A DNA stretch of 64,000 nt from Microplitis mediator (GCF_029852145.1 NC_079974.1:9532348-9596347); one strand, 5' to 3'. Positions 48,665 through 59,950 are shown, counted from the first letter of the stretch. Made by a program: numbers and translations. Notes: a model not told the origin generated them from the sequence alone.

Positions 48665-48985
48665 AATGTAACGGGACCTAAGTCCGCCTCCGCCGACCGG
48701 AAGCCGATACCTCACCCTTTCGGGCATACTCGCGTTGCGTGTGGTCCCTATTTGTGACACTACCATATATTATAAAAGCGAAATGTGAGCATAAGCTCAC
48801 ATTAACTTACCCATTAGGCATGCATTGCATGTGGGTGTCTCACCAACAACCACCACGAGTCCGACCTCATTCGGACCCAAACACTTCTCCCATTTCTGGT
48901 CAAAGCGGGGCTTGGAATGGATCCCCCATGGTACCAGACTTCAGCTCTGGTGAACCGCTTGCTAGGTATAGTGGTGGGGCGCGCA
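48665..48985 (-). mobile_element. SINE-like / LINE-3'-end element, copy 2
   Basis: Shares with copy 1 (37991-38689) the end ATGTAACGGGACCTAA, GCATACTCGCG-type text, CACCACGAGTCC and CATGGTACCA. An ATTAATTA tail lies at the left edge, so it is read leftward. It disrupts the R1-like ORF1; the right edge is uncertain and may reach about 49035. Confidence 0.6.
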
Positions 48986-49131
48986 AGTTCTTCCCCAGCC
49001 CATAAGGGCTACCTCCACTAGGAATATATTCACCAAGATTTCAGATACGCCATTATAAACACATACCCTCATCCATCACTCAGTGAACTCTAATCTACGA
49101 GTTTTTTGTGGACGCCATGATGTTTTGAGGC

Positions 49132-49193
49132 ACAAAATGGCGGCGGTTGGTCCACTCGTGACACAAAATGGCGGCGGTTGGTCCACTCGTGAG
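49132..49193. repeat. Tandem duplication of a 31-bp unit
   Basis: Two identical copies of a 31-bp unit containing CACAAAATGGCGGCGGTTGG stand head to tail just before ORF1 text resumes. Confidence 0.85.
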
Positions 49194-49971
49194 GAACCGG
49201 GACAGGAAAGGACATCCAATGGATCAGCGACGGAACGGATTACAGCATCCAAGGAGGCCAAGCAGCAGAAGAGGTGACAATGGGCGGAAGCCGTTTTGAT
49301 CACACCAGGTGAGTCAAGATCGTCTGGAGAAGTTTTGAAAGCACTGCGATCGAAACTTTCTCCTGAGTATCTTACTACTAGTGTAAGATCAATAAGAACA
49401 ACCAGGAAAGGCGGTCTTCTTATTAAGTTCGAGGGATCTGTTAAAGATCGCTCTGCTCTCGATAGGAAGATCACCGAGGCGGCTGGTGGAGTTGTTGCGG
49501 TGTGACATCTCGTTCCGACCACTACAGTGGTTAATGACGAGCAAGACGCTGCAACAACAGTCGACGAGGTAAGGGCGACCTTGCGTCGGAGCATCAATGA
49601 AGGTGCGGACGAGCTGACAATTAACATCACAAATCCCAATAAATGGGGAGCTGTCCGTGCCTTCATTGAGGCAAGATGCGCGGTCGCCACTACTTTAGAG
49701 GCCTTGGGAAAGGTCAAAGTTGGCTGGTTGATCTGCCGTATTTGCCGCTAGGAACGGCTTGATCAATGCTTCCGCTGCCATGATCTTGGTCATTCGAGCA
49801 GATCATGTAAGGCGGAGGTTGATCGGTCGAGTCTTTGCTGGCGCTGTGGCAAGGCTGACCATCAGTACAAGACCTGCCCCAATCCACCTTGCTGCCACCT
49901 CTGTGTTGCGATAGGTGACGGGTGATCTGTTGATCACATAATCGGTTCGAGGCGTTTCACTCCTCATTAAA

Positions 49972-51060
49972 ATGGCTAAGGTGCTGCAGGCGAATCTACA
50001 ACGGTGCAGAACATCGCTGGATCTACTTCTGGCACGGAGACAAGACTGCAGAATGGATATTGTTCTGGTTTCAGAACAATACCATTCAGCGTCTGGACCA
50101 AATTTGTTCTGTGACCCTTCGGGAACAACGGCAATTTGGATTCCGGACCTAGGGTCTGTTTCTGTGAAGAATAGTGGATCCGGGGATGGTATTGTGTGAG
50201 TAGTTACGCCAGCGATCACCTTTGTGTTGTGCTATTTCACGCCTAACGAGCCCATCGCTGACTTCCGAAAGGGGGTGATTGAACTCGAAAGAGTCGTTCA
50301 CAATCTTGAGGGAGAAATCATGATAGGTGGCGATTTCAATGCGAAATCCATCGATTGTGGGATGGAATGGACCGACACGCGTGGTACTGAGCTCTTGGAC
50401 ATGATGGCAGGTCTCGATCTTGTCATTATGAATAAGGGAAACACTGCAACTTTCCGCAGGGTGGGTACACGTGGGTCACGTGGATCAATAATTGACCTCA
50501 CCTTTGCTACTCAACGGATTGCTGCTGTGATCTCGGACTGGGTCGTTTTGGAAGAGTTTACGGCTAGTGATCATCAATACATCTCGTATACGGTGCACAA
50601 TCTTCGGGAAAACCCTTACATTGTGTCTCAGCGATCAATGAAGCGGGCTGGTTAGAGGGTATCTAAGCTGAATGAGGCTGCTTTACAAAAAGCGGTCTCG
50701 GATAGCGCTGGTGCTCTCCCTCCAGTATCTGCTGAGACGCGCGACGATGTTGATATGATTTTTAACCGTACAATGAAGGCTATCGTCTCAGGCTGCGACG
50801 CTGCTATGCCTCGACGTTCCGCGAGCTCACGCAGAAAACCAGCTTACTGGTGGACTGATGAGATCGCGCTGCTCAGGGCTGAGTGTTTGCGGCTTCGGAG
50901 GCAAGCACTCAGGACGCGAAAGCGTGATACTGGGCAGCAAAAGGACGAAGAGTACAAGGCGGAAAAGAAGCGACGGGTTATGGTAATCAAGGAGAGCAAA
51001 GGGAGATGCTGGAAGGCGGTCTGCGAAGAAGTAGATAATGATCTATGGGGCCTCGGCTAG
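49972..51060 (+). pseudogene. R1-like LINE endonuclease (ORF2 N-terminus), RT missing
   Basis: The frame opens MAKVLQANLQRCRTSLDLLL (APE endonuclease motif with the conserved Asn). It continues after a stop with FVLCYFTPNEP, MIGGDFNAKSIDCGMEWTDTRG (catalytic D and N), RGSIIDLTFATQ and EFTASDHQYISY (catalytic S-D-H), then a linker with KPAYWWTDEIALLRAECLRL and ESKGRCWKAVCEEVDNDLWG. Order and wording fit the R1 clade. Stops at 50198 and 50655 disable it. The sequence ends exactly where the RT domain should begin and a hAT fragment follows, so the 3' half was lost or displaced. Confidence 0.8.
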
Positions 51061-51063
51061 ATT

Positions 51064-51345
51064 ATCAGAAATTTCTTTTGTAGCTGCCTGCAAAGGTCAT
51101 CATATCAAGAGATCGGATGAGGCAATGGATATTTCTGAACCATTAAGCATAGGAGGTGCGTTGACGTGCCGAAATAGAATATCATTTATAACACTCCGCA
51201 TTTCCAAAAATCTTTGTACCATGTAGTATGTACTATTCCAGCGCATAGGCACGCTTTGTATCAGTTTTGTCTCACTGAAAGTAGCTTTTCGCCATTTATC
51301 ACTAGCAACGCAGCTCTGTTTCAACCAAGTTACAATCCTCTATAT
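51064..51345 (-). pseudogene. hAT transposase fragment
   Basis: Minus-strand text WLKQSCVASDKWRK, then KLIQSVPMRWNSTYYMVQRF, a pattern (RWNSTY) diagnostic of the hAT catalytic domain, then LEMRSVINDIL and SDLLI. Only about 90 residues remain; no terminal repeats seen. Confidence 0.75.
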
Positions 51346-52684
51346 TAGAATAGATGGATTGAAACTAGGTCTGAAGTTAGCTGAGTATCGATATATTTAA
51401 AAAATATGGCCCCTGATACTTTATTGGTTCGATTAAAATTTGAATCGTGTCGTGATTGGTTGAGATTATTCTATACAGTTTTTACATAGTTCGAATGTGA
51501 ATGAATATATGAAAAAATCATAACATTATAAACATTATATAGATGACGCATGTGTTATATTTACAATGATGCAAAGTTGAATCCACTTTAATTTAACTCA
51601 AAAAAATAATATAGTATAAATTCAATTTATGAGTATTATAAATAATTATTATCATAATAAATAAAAAAAAATATTTTAATAAATTAAACGTGATGAATTA
51701 GATTACAAATCTTTTTTTTATATAAAATCGTCATTTAATAATATAAAAAATAAATTAAGTTACAATGGCTGTGGTAGCCACACTCTATATTCTAAAAACT
51801 TGCATTTCATATTGTTTTTGGATATGTTGACGTCAAGTCAACGTTCAACCCGTCGTGCAGGTTTTGACTATAAGTAAAATATTAACCACGAGATGGCGTA
51901 AATCTCCAGCCATAGTTTGACATCGAATAAACTTACAAGTTTCCTGTAAGCCGTAGGAGAAATTTTCAATTGCAAAATGTCCGTTCAGATTGACAGAGTT
52001 ACTTTCAAGATGACTATAAGTTAGCGTTAGACTTTGCATCATTAGATTTTGCAGTCAACTACTGTTGTTAATTTTCGTAAATCTGCAGTTAAGATGCTTA
52101 TTAGGGTAAATAAATTAGTTTTATTTTTTGTTTGAAGCATAAAACAACTTGCAGTAATGGAATTCTACGCTGTCAAATTCAACTGTTTGTTGTCAGCACC
52201 ACTGCAAATCCTATTATGCGTAATTATTTTTTAAAAAATTAACAGCTGCTAATAAAGAGCCATACGTTAACGATAATTACAAATTTTTCATTCAACCATC
52301 ATGGCTGTCACCAAGTGGCTGAGTTTGGCAGCAAGGAACCTAATGAAGTATCACTTCGTTGATCAAAATATTATCAACAATAAATTGTATTTACAAATAT
52401 ATATAATGAATAAATTATAAAAACTTTAATAAAAATATCAAGTATAAACGTTGTGATAATCAAAAGTTATATCAATCACAATCGTATAGTCGTTCTCAAG
52501 CACAGCCTATATCTCATTCAAGTACTAGACTCACGTAGTATTTGAGAACGAGAATAAAGTTCTTTTCCGCCTAATCCTCGTAGAAACAAGACGTGCCTCG
52601 AGTTTTATAACCAGCTAATTTCTGTTTTTGTGTGTAATTATATAAAAAATATTTACAGTTTTAATAATCATCGTTTAGTTAATC
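51346..52684. other. Intergenic region upstream of the RPA-like gene
   Basis: AT-rich with no coding signal. About 52500-52684 would hold the promoter and 5' UTR of the downstream gene. I see TATA-like stretches (TATAAAAAATATT near 52650) but cannot pick a start site. Confidence 0.4.
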
Positions 52685-53620
52685 ATGACTAATATATCTA
52701 ATGAGGATATCGACAATTTTGTCTTTGAAAATAATTTTACGTAAGTAAATAATTTTATGAAAAATTTATTTTATTGGTTTTGGAATTTAAAATAAATTAG
52801 TGGCATGATGCTATGTCGCCAATGAGTTATAATTTGAATTTTTTTTTTCATTTTAATGAATTTGATACGATCTTTTCGTTTTCTTTTTTTTGATTACAGA
52901 AAAATAACTGGCGTCGCTGAAAATGTTGAAGGAGTTAAAACATTGGCTAAAGGAAAACTTTTGTTTCAACTTGTGATTAACAATGGAACTGGTCGCCGAG
53001 TAAGGTTATTCGCATGGGATTATGACGCCACCCAATATGAAGCTAAAATAAAACCTAATACCGTAAATAAAATTTCGTATGTTTTTTAAATCTATAAATA
53101 TCATTAAAGAAATAAAACAAAATTTCTATTCATTAGAATTTTTTTTTTGTTTTCTTAACAATATTTTTATCATAATATTTCACAGGTATATACATTTACC
53201 AGGCTCAAATGTGTACCTATGGATCCAAAGTATTTCAGAGCAGACAAAGGGCTTGTTAACAAAGAGCTTTATATTACATGCAATACAAAAATGACCAACG
53301 TTAAAACATTAGAAGGTGCACCAGCAGAGCCGAACTTTGTGGAAATAAAAGATATCCCCGAGTTGTTTGGTGTTGCTTGCTTGAAAGGTTTTATTGCTGA
53401 TACGATAGAGTCAGCTAATAACCGTAATCCTAAGTACACATTCGGAGCTGGGGCAATCACTGACGGGGTTAACCAAGTTCAAGTTAACGTTTTTAATATG
53501 CATTCAAATGATCTAACATTCCGAGAAGGTACCCACTTACGAGTTTTCGGACGCTTAATTCGTGCCCTAACGGACCCACATTACGGTAAACCCACCGTAA
53601 ATTACGGTAATCCACCGTAA
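52685..53620 (+). CDS. Replication protein A large-subunit-like protein (OB folds), three exons
   Basis: Proposed exons are 52685-52740 (ATG, donor GTAAGT), 52900-53062 (acceptor GATTACAG, donor GTAAAT) and 53186-53620 (acceptor TTTCACAG), keeping one frame of 217 residues. The join gives KIKPNTVYTFTRLKCVPMDP, which fits RPA1 better than the alternative donor GTATGT at 53077. Two OB-fold-like domains are visible: residues about 19-115 (KITGVAENVEGVKTLAKGKL, RVRLFAWDYDA) and about 130-200 (IPELFGVACLKGFIADTIES, NVFNMHSNDLTFREGTHLRVFGRL). RPA1-type proteins bind single-stranded DNA in replication and repair; Helitron-borne RPA-like genes are an alternative origin. The frame runs into the ACGGTAAATT block after TDPHYGK, and likely gene sequence resumes at about 54018. 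The product is much shorter than a full RPA1. Confidence 0.65.
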
Positions 53621-54017
53621 AATACCGATTTACCGTAAATTACGGTGGATTGGCCGTAATTTACGGTGGTTTTACCGTAATTTACGGTGGATTTTTCGTA
53701 ATTTACGGTGGATTTATCGTAAAATACGGAAATACGGTAATCCACCGTAAATTACGGTAATTCGGTAATCCACCCGAATTTTTTTACGGTAGATTTATCG
53801 TATCCGACGGTAAATTTACGGTATACCCGCCGTAATTTACGGTAATCCACCGTAAAGTACCGATTTACCGTAAATTACGGTGGATTTACCGCAATTTACG
53901 GTGGGTTTACCGTAATTTACGGTGGATTTACCGTAATTTACGGTAAATCTACTCGAATTATACGGTATTCTACGGTAGATTTACGGTAAAAATACCGTGA
54001 ATTTACGGTAACTCAGG
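53570..54017. repeat. ACGGTAAATT palindromic repeat block in the RPA-like gene
   Basis: Dozens of TTTACGGTRG / CCGTAAATTACGGT units in both orientations fill about 440 bp, giving many nested palindromes. It lies between RPA-like text ending GRLIRALTD and text resuming QGDKHFGLTLIQCNKMSD. It may be an insertion in the exon, or may be spliced out, since GTAAAT donors and the acceptors CTCAG and TGCCAG are present at its edges. The interval looks like a MITE or minisatellite; the exact edges are not clear. Confidence 0.7.
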
Positions 54018-54238
54018 TCTGCCAGGGTGATAAACATTTTGGCCTTACTTTGATTCAGTGTAACAAAATGTCTGACATACAACTGATAGATGATCAGAAG
54101 ATGACAGAGGCATATCTTTCTAAAAACTTTATAAGTCCTCGAAGTAAACGTAATCTTAAAGAGGAGTCTCAGACACTTGAAGATTATGGCGGTAGAGATA
54201 AAAAAGAGAATAAGACAACTAATACAATAGAACAATAA
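54018..54238 (+). CDS. Probable 3' exon of the RPA-like gene
   Basis: Open text QGDKHFGLTLIQCNKMSDIQ, then DDQKMTEAYLSKNFISPRSK and a lysine-rich end to a stop at 54238. I do not recognise it as a domain. Its start directly behind the repeat block and in an open frame suggests it belongs to the gene at 52685. If read through from an ATG of its own, it would start at 54068. Confidence 0.4.
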
Positions 54239-55421
54239 GCATGTGGTATATCAACGATCAAAAGAACTTGCTCGTAAGCATATTTTACTTTACTCCGATG
54301 GTAAAGATGGCATTTAAAGTATTATTATTATGAAGGTTACATAAAAAGAAAAAAATCAAGTTATTTAATTTAATAATGTTACGATTTTATAAGCTAAAAA
54401 CGACAAAGATGATGATATATTTAAAATTATTTGTTATTGACATAATATTATTGCTTTCAAAGCTAATTGTCTCAGCATAATCAAGATTTTTAAAAGGTTA
54501 AGAAGTAAGTTCTTGATACTTTCACGTATTTATAATTCAACATATTAAAATATTAAGAATAGAAAGAAAAATTTTTAAGCTTAAGCTTTACCACTTTCGG
54601 TTGATAATTCATTAATCTAATTATTTTGCTTTATTTTCCATAAAATCTAAGTGTAAATCAATTTGAAAAAAAAATTTATAGTTAAAAAAGCCATTCGGCA
54701 GCCGAAATGGAAGGTAGATTTTCGAATTAATCTATATAAAAAGTTTCATACATACATATCTTGTAATTCATGTTAGTGTATACTCATGACATGAAATTAG
54801 GCTCCTTTTCTAAGAGTGAGGGTAAAAATAAGACAACGACTATTTTCGAGATAGAACTCCAGATAGTTGATTTGACAAAACATTATATAGGTCATGTACC
54901 AAACTAACCTTCACGTAAACAAAGTATATAGAAAATTTAATTAATATGATCATAATTGTAATCGTTATTACGATGGCAAGACCAGTTATAATTATAGGAC
55001 GTACAGGTACGTTCAAAACAACATTAGTGATAAAAGAAATCTTTTTAAAATATAAAATAGCTGTGAAATTTACAGGTTATTTTCTTCACGATAAAATACA
55101 ACTAACGAAATTGAATTATAATGGGAAATGCTTGAGTTATGTGGAATAAAAAACCATATTCCCAACATTTTTAGATTTCATTAAAAATTTCAAGGCTATC
55201 AAATTATTGGAAGAAATAGTCAAAACATAAAGCTTAAGGTCATAAATTAAAGCTTATTAGACAAGCTTTCAAATACTTTTTACGGAAATTATCTATGAGT
55301 TTCAGTTTTAAAGTTATATGAACTTAACCGTGGTAATCGCCCATAGAATAAGTGTAAAAAATTTCATAAGGATCCGATAAGGATTTTAGGCGCAATCGTG
55401 TTCTCAAAACTTGGTTCTTTT

Positions 55422-55425
<4 letters not shown>
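54239..55425. other. Gap with dispersed repeats, no gene
   Basis: CATTCGGCAGCCGAAATGG (54692 on) through ACATACATATCTTG is the intact form of the tail interrupted at 20400/25168. Repeat B copy 2 lies at about 55320-55420. The short frame at 54946-55149 has no domain that I can support. Confidence 0.5.

Positions 55426-55462
<37 letters not shown>
55426..55462. repeat. (TA)n microsatellite, LTR insertion site
   Basis: Pure TA run interrupted by the LTR at 55463-56211 and continued after it to about 56232. Confidence 0.85.
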
Positions 55463-55466
<4 letters not shown>

Positions 55467-56211
55467 GGAAAGTCATTAAAAGCTTGGGCGTTATCCCGAG
55501 TATTGGTCTCAATATTAATATCTCTCAATTTTATTTAAACTATAAACAAATAATAATTATGCAACACAGTGATTTAATATTAAAAGTATTGTTCACAAAT
55601 AATGATACTTAGACAAGTAATATAATGAAGATAGTGTCGCACGAATATCAAAATACACTAAATACTAATTAATGCAATAATCGATTACAAAGGAAATTAT
55701 AATAATTGTAATGCACGACAGTCCCATAATATTCAAATAAAACCCGATCGAATAATTTACAAATACTACGGCAAACTAGGCTCGAAACGAATACACGATC
55801 GGTCGGATAGCAATGTCGTCCGTTCCTTGGCTCAATTAGAACTAACTCTCTGTACCCAATATTCTTGAGTCCCCGAATCGACCAAAACTATATCTCAGGT
55901 AATTTTTACAAACTCGTACAATTACTTTCATATGTTTGAAAACTCATTATACCGAAAATATTGCTATCTCTCGATCGTGTCTACGTTGGATGCCCAGACG
56001 GGCTCCTTCGACTTAAGTCTACCATCATAAACGTAAATATGAAAACTAACAAAATCTTAAGCGGATTAAATTGTAAAATATTTTTACTAAGTTTTTATTG
56101 TTTTTTATTGTTATTTATATTTAGTGTTATTTATATACTAAAAACGAACTCAATATAGTTGGGACTTTCCCAAGTCTCAGGAAAAACCCAAGTATTATTT
56201 TATCTCCGACA
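55463..56211 (-). mobile_element. Solo LTR, TGTCGGA...TCCGACA
   Basis: 749 bp with complementary ends (TGTCGG at 55463, CCGACA at 56211) inserted in a TA run, so the duplication (TATAT or ATATA) cannot be set exactly. Reading leftward it starts TGTCGGAGATAAAATAATAC, resembling copia-type LTRs. No internal coding region. Confidence 0.7.
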
Positions 56212-56236
56212 TATATATATATATATATATACATTA

Positions 56237-56740
56237 GACTGGGCCAAAAAAATCGACTATTTTTTTTTTTTAACGATACTGTGGAAATATTATTTGGGAT
56301 GACAAAAAAAAATTATTGTGAAAATTTGAGCCCTTAATTTTGATATTAAGAGGTATCTCATCGCAATTTTCGATTTTTTTTAAATGAGCGGGTTTTTGTC
56401 TCATAACTCTCAATCCATTAAGATAAACGAAATCGACTTAGAAACATTTTTTGAAGGAAATTTGATGTTCTACAAAAAAGGTCTGATTGAAATTTTCCGT
56501 CAGATGAACCGTTTTCTTATAATCATGCTTTGAACGTTGGTATGATTTTAAAATTTGATTGTTGAACTTTGGAATTTTGTAATTTATGTAAAAATAAGTT
56601 TCCGGAAAAAGACAATGAATATTCTTGAAGGAAATTGAATGCTCTACAAAAAAAGTCTCTTAACAATTTTCGCTAAATTCACTCCTTCAAAAGTTATTTA
56701 AGATTATTGAAGTCGTTTTACATAACTTCAATAATGGCTG
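56237..56740. mobile_element. Single-arm relative of the foldback elements
   Basis: Tip TTAGACTGGGCCAAAAAAAT beside a TA run. The interior has TTGAATGCTCTACAAAAAAAG (56636 on), the block shared with foldbacks 1, 2 and 7. No second arm is found, so it is a half element or a different relative. Confidence 0.5.
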
Positions 56741-57281
56741 CCCTGTAGAGCAGACGGCGCTGACGATTCGAACTCATATAGTGTACGTACCATTTTATTA
56801 AAATTTATTCATATTAATCTTCTTTTTATTTTCATTGATAATTGTTGTTTTTAAAAACGATTAATATTTATTTAAAACAGATTTTATTAGTTGAAATTTC
56901 AAATATAAGAAATTAAATTTTTTTTTTCATTTAAAGTTAACAAAACTAATAAAAAATAAGGTTATATCAACTTTTTATATATATATATTTATCGTACCAA
57001 GTACACTTTTAAACTTTTTTAAAAATTTTTTATTTATTATTATTCTTATGTTGATAATTAAAATGAGTTGTCCTTGAATTTTAAAATCAAATTTCGAACA
57101 ATATCGTCTTTTGCACGACTCGTGCTTTACGATCGAAATTTTTTTTTTTTCTATTTTATTGAATATTTTTTTAAATAAAGTCTGGCGTCTATTTTATTGT
57201 TTTTTATACTATTTATTTCTTTTTTATACGCCGTAATTTTTTGTTTTTGGACAGTATTGTCTATCTTTTTATTTTGACTGA

Positions 57282-57415
57282 TTACCCTATTCAAAAATTC
57301 CTATAGAATTTACTCAACTGCGACAAAAACCGCCTAGAATCCTATAGACTGTATTGGTTTCTATGCGGTTTTTGTCGCATTTGAGTGGATTCTATGGGAA
57401 TTTTGGATAGGGTAA
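57282..57415. mobile_element. Short palindromic MITE (134 bp)
   Basis: TTACCCTATTCAAAAATTCC at the left and its complement at the right, with CGACAAAAACCGC inside each arm and a short loop around 57345. No coding capacity. Confidence 0.8.
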
Positions 57416-57560
57416 CATATGTAATATGATTAAATATTTAAATTAAATTTGGGACAATATATTATTATCTTTCTACTTTATTGAGTATTTTAAGGACAGC
57501 CTAGTGTCAATTATTGTGCACAGACGCAATTTTTCTATAAAAATTTTTTGATCAACATTA

Positions 57561-58379
57561 TGTTACGTCCTGGAGTCGTGTCGGCTTGTGAGTTGCCGGC
57601 GCGAATTATTTGAATTGGACGTGACTGTAGATCTTCGGATACGGGGTAGTTCTCGAAAGCTCGAAATAACTTGGTCGTGATTTAAAGAATAAATATGTTT
57701 GATTTATTCATATAAAATAGAATAGTCGAAGAATTTGGATAAATATACACTTGGGTTTACAATTATTATGTGACAAATTACTTTGTGTCAAAAGAATAAT
57801 ATAATCGATTTAAACCGGGAGTTTACTTGCGTGTTATAAGCCGCACTATTATAATTTCTGGTTGATGTGAGAGTGTACGAGTGTGAGCTGAGCTGGTGAT
57901 GCATTGGGCATCGGCTTTTTATATCTTTACATGAGCCAACACCCTTGAGAAAAGTGGGATAAGGTTTTAGGGCCTTATTCCCAAAAAGAGGGAGTTCGTT
58001 ATCATCGTTCGACGCGGATGCTGTTGCGTCAGCAGTCGGACGATGTTTTTCAATGTTTTCACTTTTTCGTGGAAAAACTAATTTCACTTTTTATATTCTT
58101 TTAACAGTCATTATTTGTCGTACAATTATTCTTATCTATTTTTATTCATTAACATTCTTTTAGAGAAATTGTCGATGATGAATAAATATTATAATGCATT
58201 AAAAATATCTTATCTACTTGATCATTTTTAAGTGCATACTTATTAATATTTATTATAAAGAAAATATATTATTATTCTATTATTTAAATATATCGATTTG
58301 GCGGGTCTCAGGTCGGTCTATTATTATTTAAGATTTAAAAATTGGCAGAGCCATCTGATGAGCAGGCTGGGACGTAACA
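57561..58379. mobile_element. Solo LTR, TGTTACGTCC...GGACGTAACA
   Basis: About 819 bp with complementary 10-bp ends. ATTA stands at 57557-57560 and at 58379-58382, overlapping the last base, so the duplication is 3-4 bp. The ends are like the solo LTR at 40250-40847 but the interior is different. Confidence 0.7.
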
Positions 58380-58504
58380 TTATTAAAGACATCTTACAAG
58401 TTTTTTAACAATTTATCTATGCTTTATTTATTACTTATTATTTTTTTTTTACAGGTGTCATCAGATCTATAAAAAAGGTTAAAAATAATTTTCTGATAAA
58501 AAAA

Positions 58505-59139
58505 ATGGCACGAAACAGTAAGCTTCATATCTTCTTTATTTTCTTCTTTAATTTTATGTCCTAATTTTATAGAATAATTTCAACTTTTTAGATTTTGTAG
58601 AAAAACGAATTAATGCCCTAAGGCGTCAATTGGCGTTAGTAGAAACAGAAAATGCACGCCAGGAAAATTATTGGATGGCAAGAGAGAGAAATCTCATTAA
58701 TTATTTTAATGAACAATTGATGAGATTACCACCACCACCATTACAAGCACCAGCGGTAGCACTTAATGTGCCACCACAAGCACCTGCAGCAGCAATTAAT
58801 GTGCCACCACAGGCACCAGCAGCAGCACTTAATGTGCTCCCACAAGCACCAGTAGCAGCAATTAATATGCCACCGCTGGCACCAGCAGCAGCAAATATCA
58901 TGCCACCACAGGCACCAGCAGCAGCAATTAATATGCCACCGCAGGCACCAGCAGCAGCACTTGATGTGCCATTACAAGCACCAGTAGCAATTGATAATTT
59001 TGATAGTAAGTTGACAATGATAACAGTATTATTTGTAATTGCCGTCTGTTTCAATGTTTACCAAAATCTAGTTACGCTAAATTTCTCTTTTCCATTCAAG
59101 CATCACGGGAAAAAATTTTTTTTTTTTTTTTTTTTTTAA
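58505..59139 (+). CDS. Unknown two-exon gene: coiled coil, P/A-rich repeats, one membrane segment
   Basis: Exon 1 (58505-58517, MARN plus one base, donor GTAAGC) joins exon 2 (58592-59139, acceptor TTTTTAG) in one frame of 186 residues. An upstream acceptor-like TTTTACAG (58448-58455) suggests a 5' UTR exon. Residues about 5-50 are charged and heptad-like (FVEKRINALRRQLALVETEN). Residues about 58-140 are roughly seven 11-14-residue units of the type NVPPQAPAAAI. A hydrophobic segment MITVLFVIAVCFNVY near the C-terminus suggests a tail-anchored or single-pass membrane protein. The C-terminal HHGKKFFFFFFF comes from the left edge of foldback 7, so the native end is probably lost or replaced. 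I do not recognise a family. Confidence 0.5.
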
Positions 59140-59840
59140 TATCCTAGCTCACAAACCAATTAACGGATTTTTATACACAATCAATATTTTTGTAGGAACT
59201 TGAACGTTCTACATAAAAAGTCTCTTATCTTTTTTTGATAAATTCAATTGTTCAAATGTTATTTAAGCTTAAATTCAAATTCACAGTAAATTTTGCGATC
59301 TTTCTTTTTATTGTTTCCGCAAAACTATCAGTTGTATCACAAAATGTCATAGACACTCTCTTGTAGGTAATTTCATTCCCTACAAATTATTTGAAATAAA
59401 GTTTTTCGAAATTCCACATTGTTGTTTAGTTATTTTTATTTTAATGTTAAGCTCTTAAAATCAATCAGAAAACTATTTTTTTTAAAGCTTGATATCGAAA
59501 TGAAAACAACTAGAAAACAATGCAGGATTCCGAAAAACTTTATTTTTAATAATTTGTAAGGAATGAAATTACCTACAAAAAATACTGAAGACTTTTTGTG
59601 ATAAGACTGATAGTTTCGCCGGAAAAGTAAAAAGATCTTAAAATTTACTATAAATTTTTGACTCTAGGCTCAAATAACTTTTGAACAGTTGGATTTATCA
59701 AAAAATTATAAGAGATTTTTTTTGTAGAGCGTTCGATTTCCTAATAAAATATTTATCGTAAATAAGAATTCGTTAATTGGTTTGTGAGCTAGAAAATTCT
59801 AAAAAAGAAAAATTTTTTCTGTGTTATTTAAATGAAAAAT
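59103..59840. mobile_element. Foldback element 7, lacking its outer left arm
   Basis: CACGGGAAAAAATTTTTTTT (left) pairs with GAAAAATTTTTTCTGTG (right, ending 59824), and the arms meet around 59460. They contain TTGAACGTTCTACATAAAAAG and its counterpart, the block shared with foldbacks 1 and 2. TGTTATTTAAATG (59821 on) is the right copy of the 140-bp motif. The outer 140 bp of the left arm are absent, replaced by the gene at 58505-59102. Confidence 0.65.
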
Positions 59841-59949
59841 AGAAAAATGGATTTAAGCAAACCTTAGTATTATTATTGAGAGCTCGGATTGGTACCAAAA
59901 TTTTTATTTTCAATTATACTTTCAATTTTCGGATACCAAAAAAAAATGG

Positions 59950-59950
<1 letters not shown>

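Larger units (their letters stand above)
48086..49930 (+). pseudogene. R1-like LINE ORF1 (gag-like, zinc knuckles), interrupted
   Basis: The first part (48086-48660) is a highly charged K/E/R-rich region with polylysine (KKKKKKRE). It is broken at about 48661 by a SINE-like insertion and resumes near 49194. The second part has GEVLKALRSKLSPEYL, RTTRKGGLLIKFEG and LGKVKVGWLICRI, a common R1-clade ORF1 layout. It ends with two CCHC zinc knuckles, CFRCHDLGHSSRSC and CWRCGKADHQYKTC, plus a partial third (CPNPPCCHLC). In-frame stops at 49503 and 49749. The protein would package LINE RNA. Confidence 0.75.

Noticed and set aside
53077..53082. GTATGT as donor of exon 2 in the RPA-like gene
   Set aside because: With the acceptor at 53185 it shifts into a frame that soon loses RPA-like text; with the later acceptor (53202) it keeps frame but loses the VYTFTR strand expected in an OB fold.
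54946..55149. P-loop-like text GRTGTFKTT in a 67-residue frame
   Set aside because: Too short, lacks further ATPase motifs and lies in repeat-rich DNA; likely chance or a very old relic.
58701..59054. Minus-strand glycine/alanine-rich frame
   Set aside because: Shadow of the P/A-rich repeats of the plus-strand gene, which has splice sites and a consistent start.
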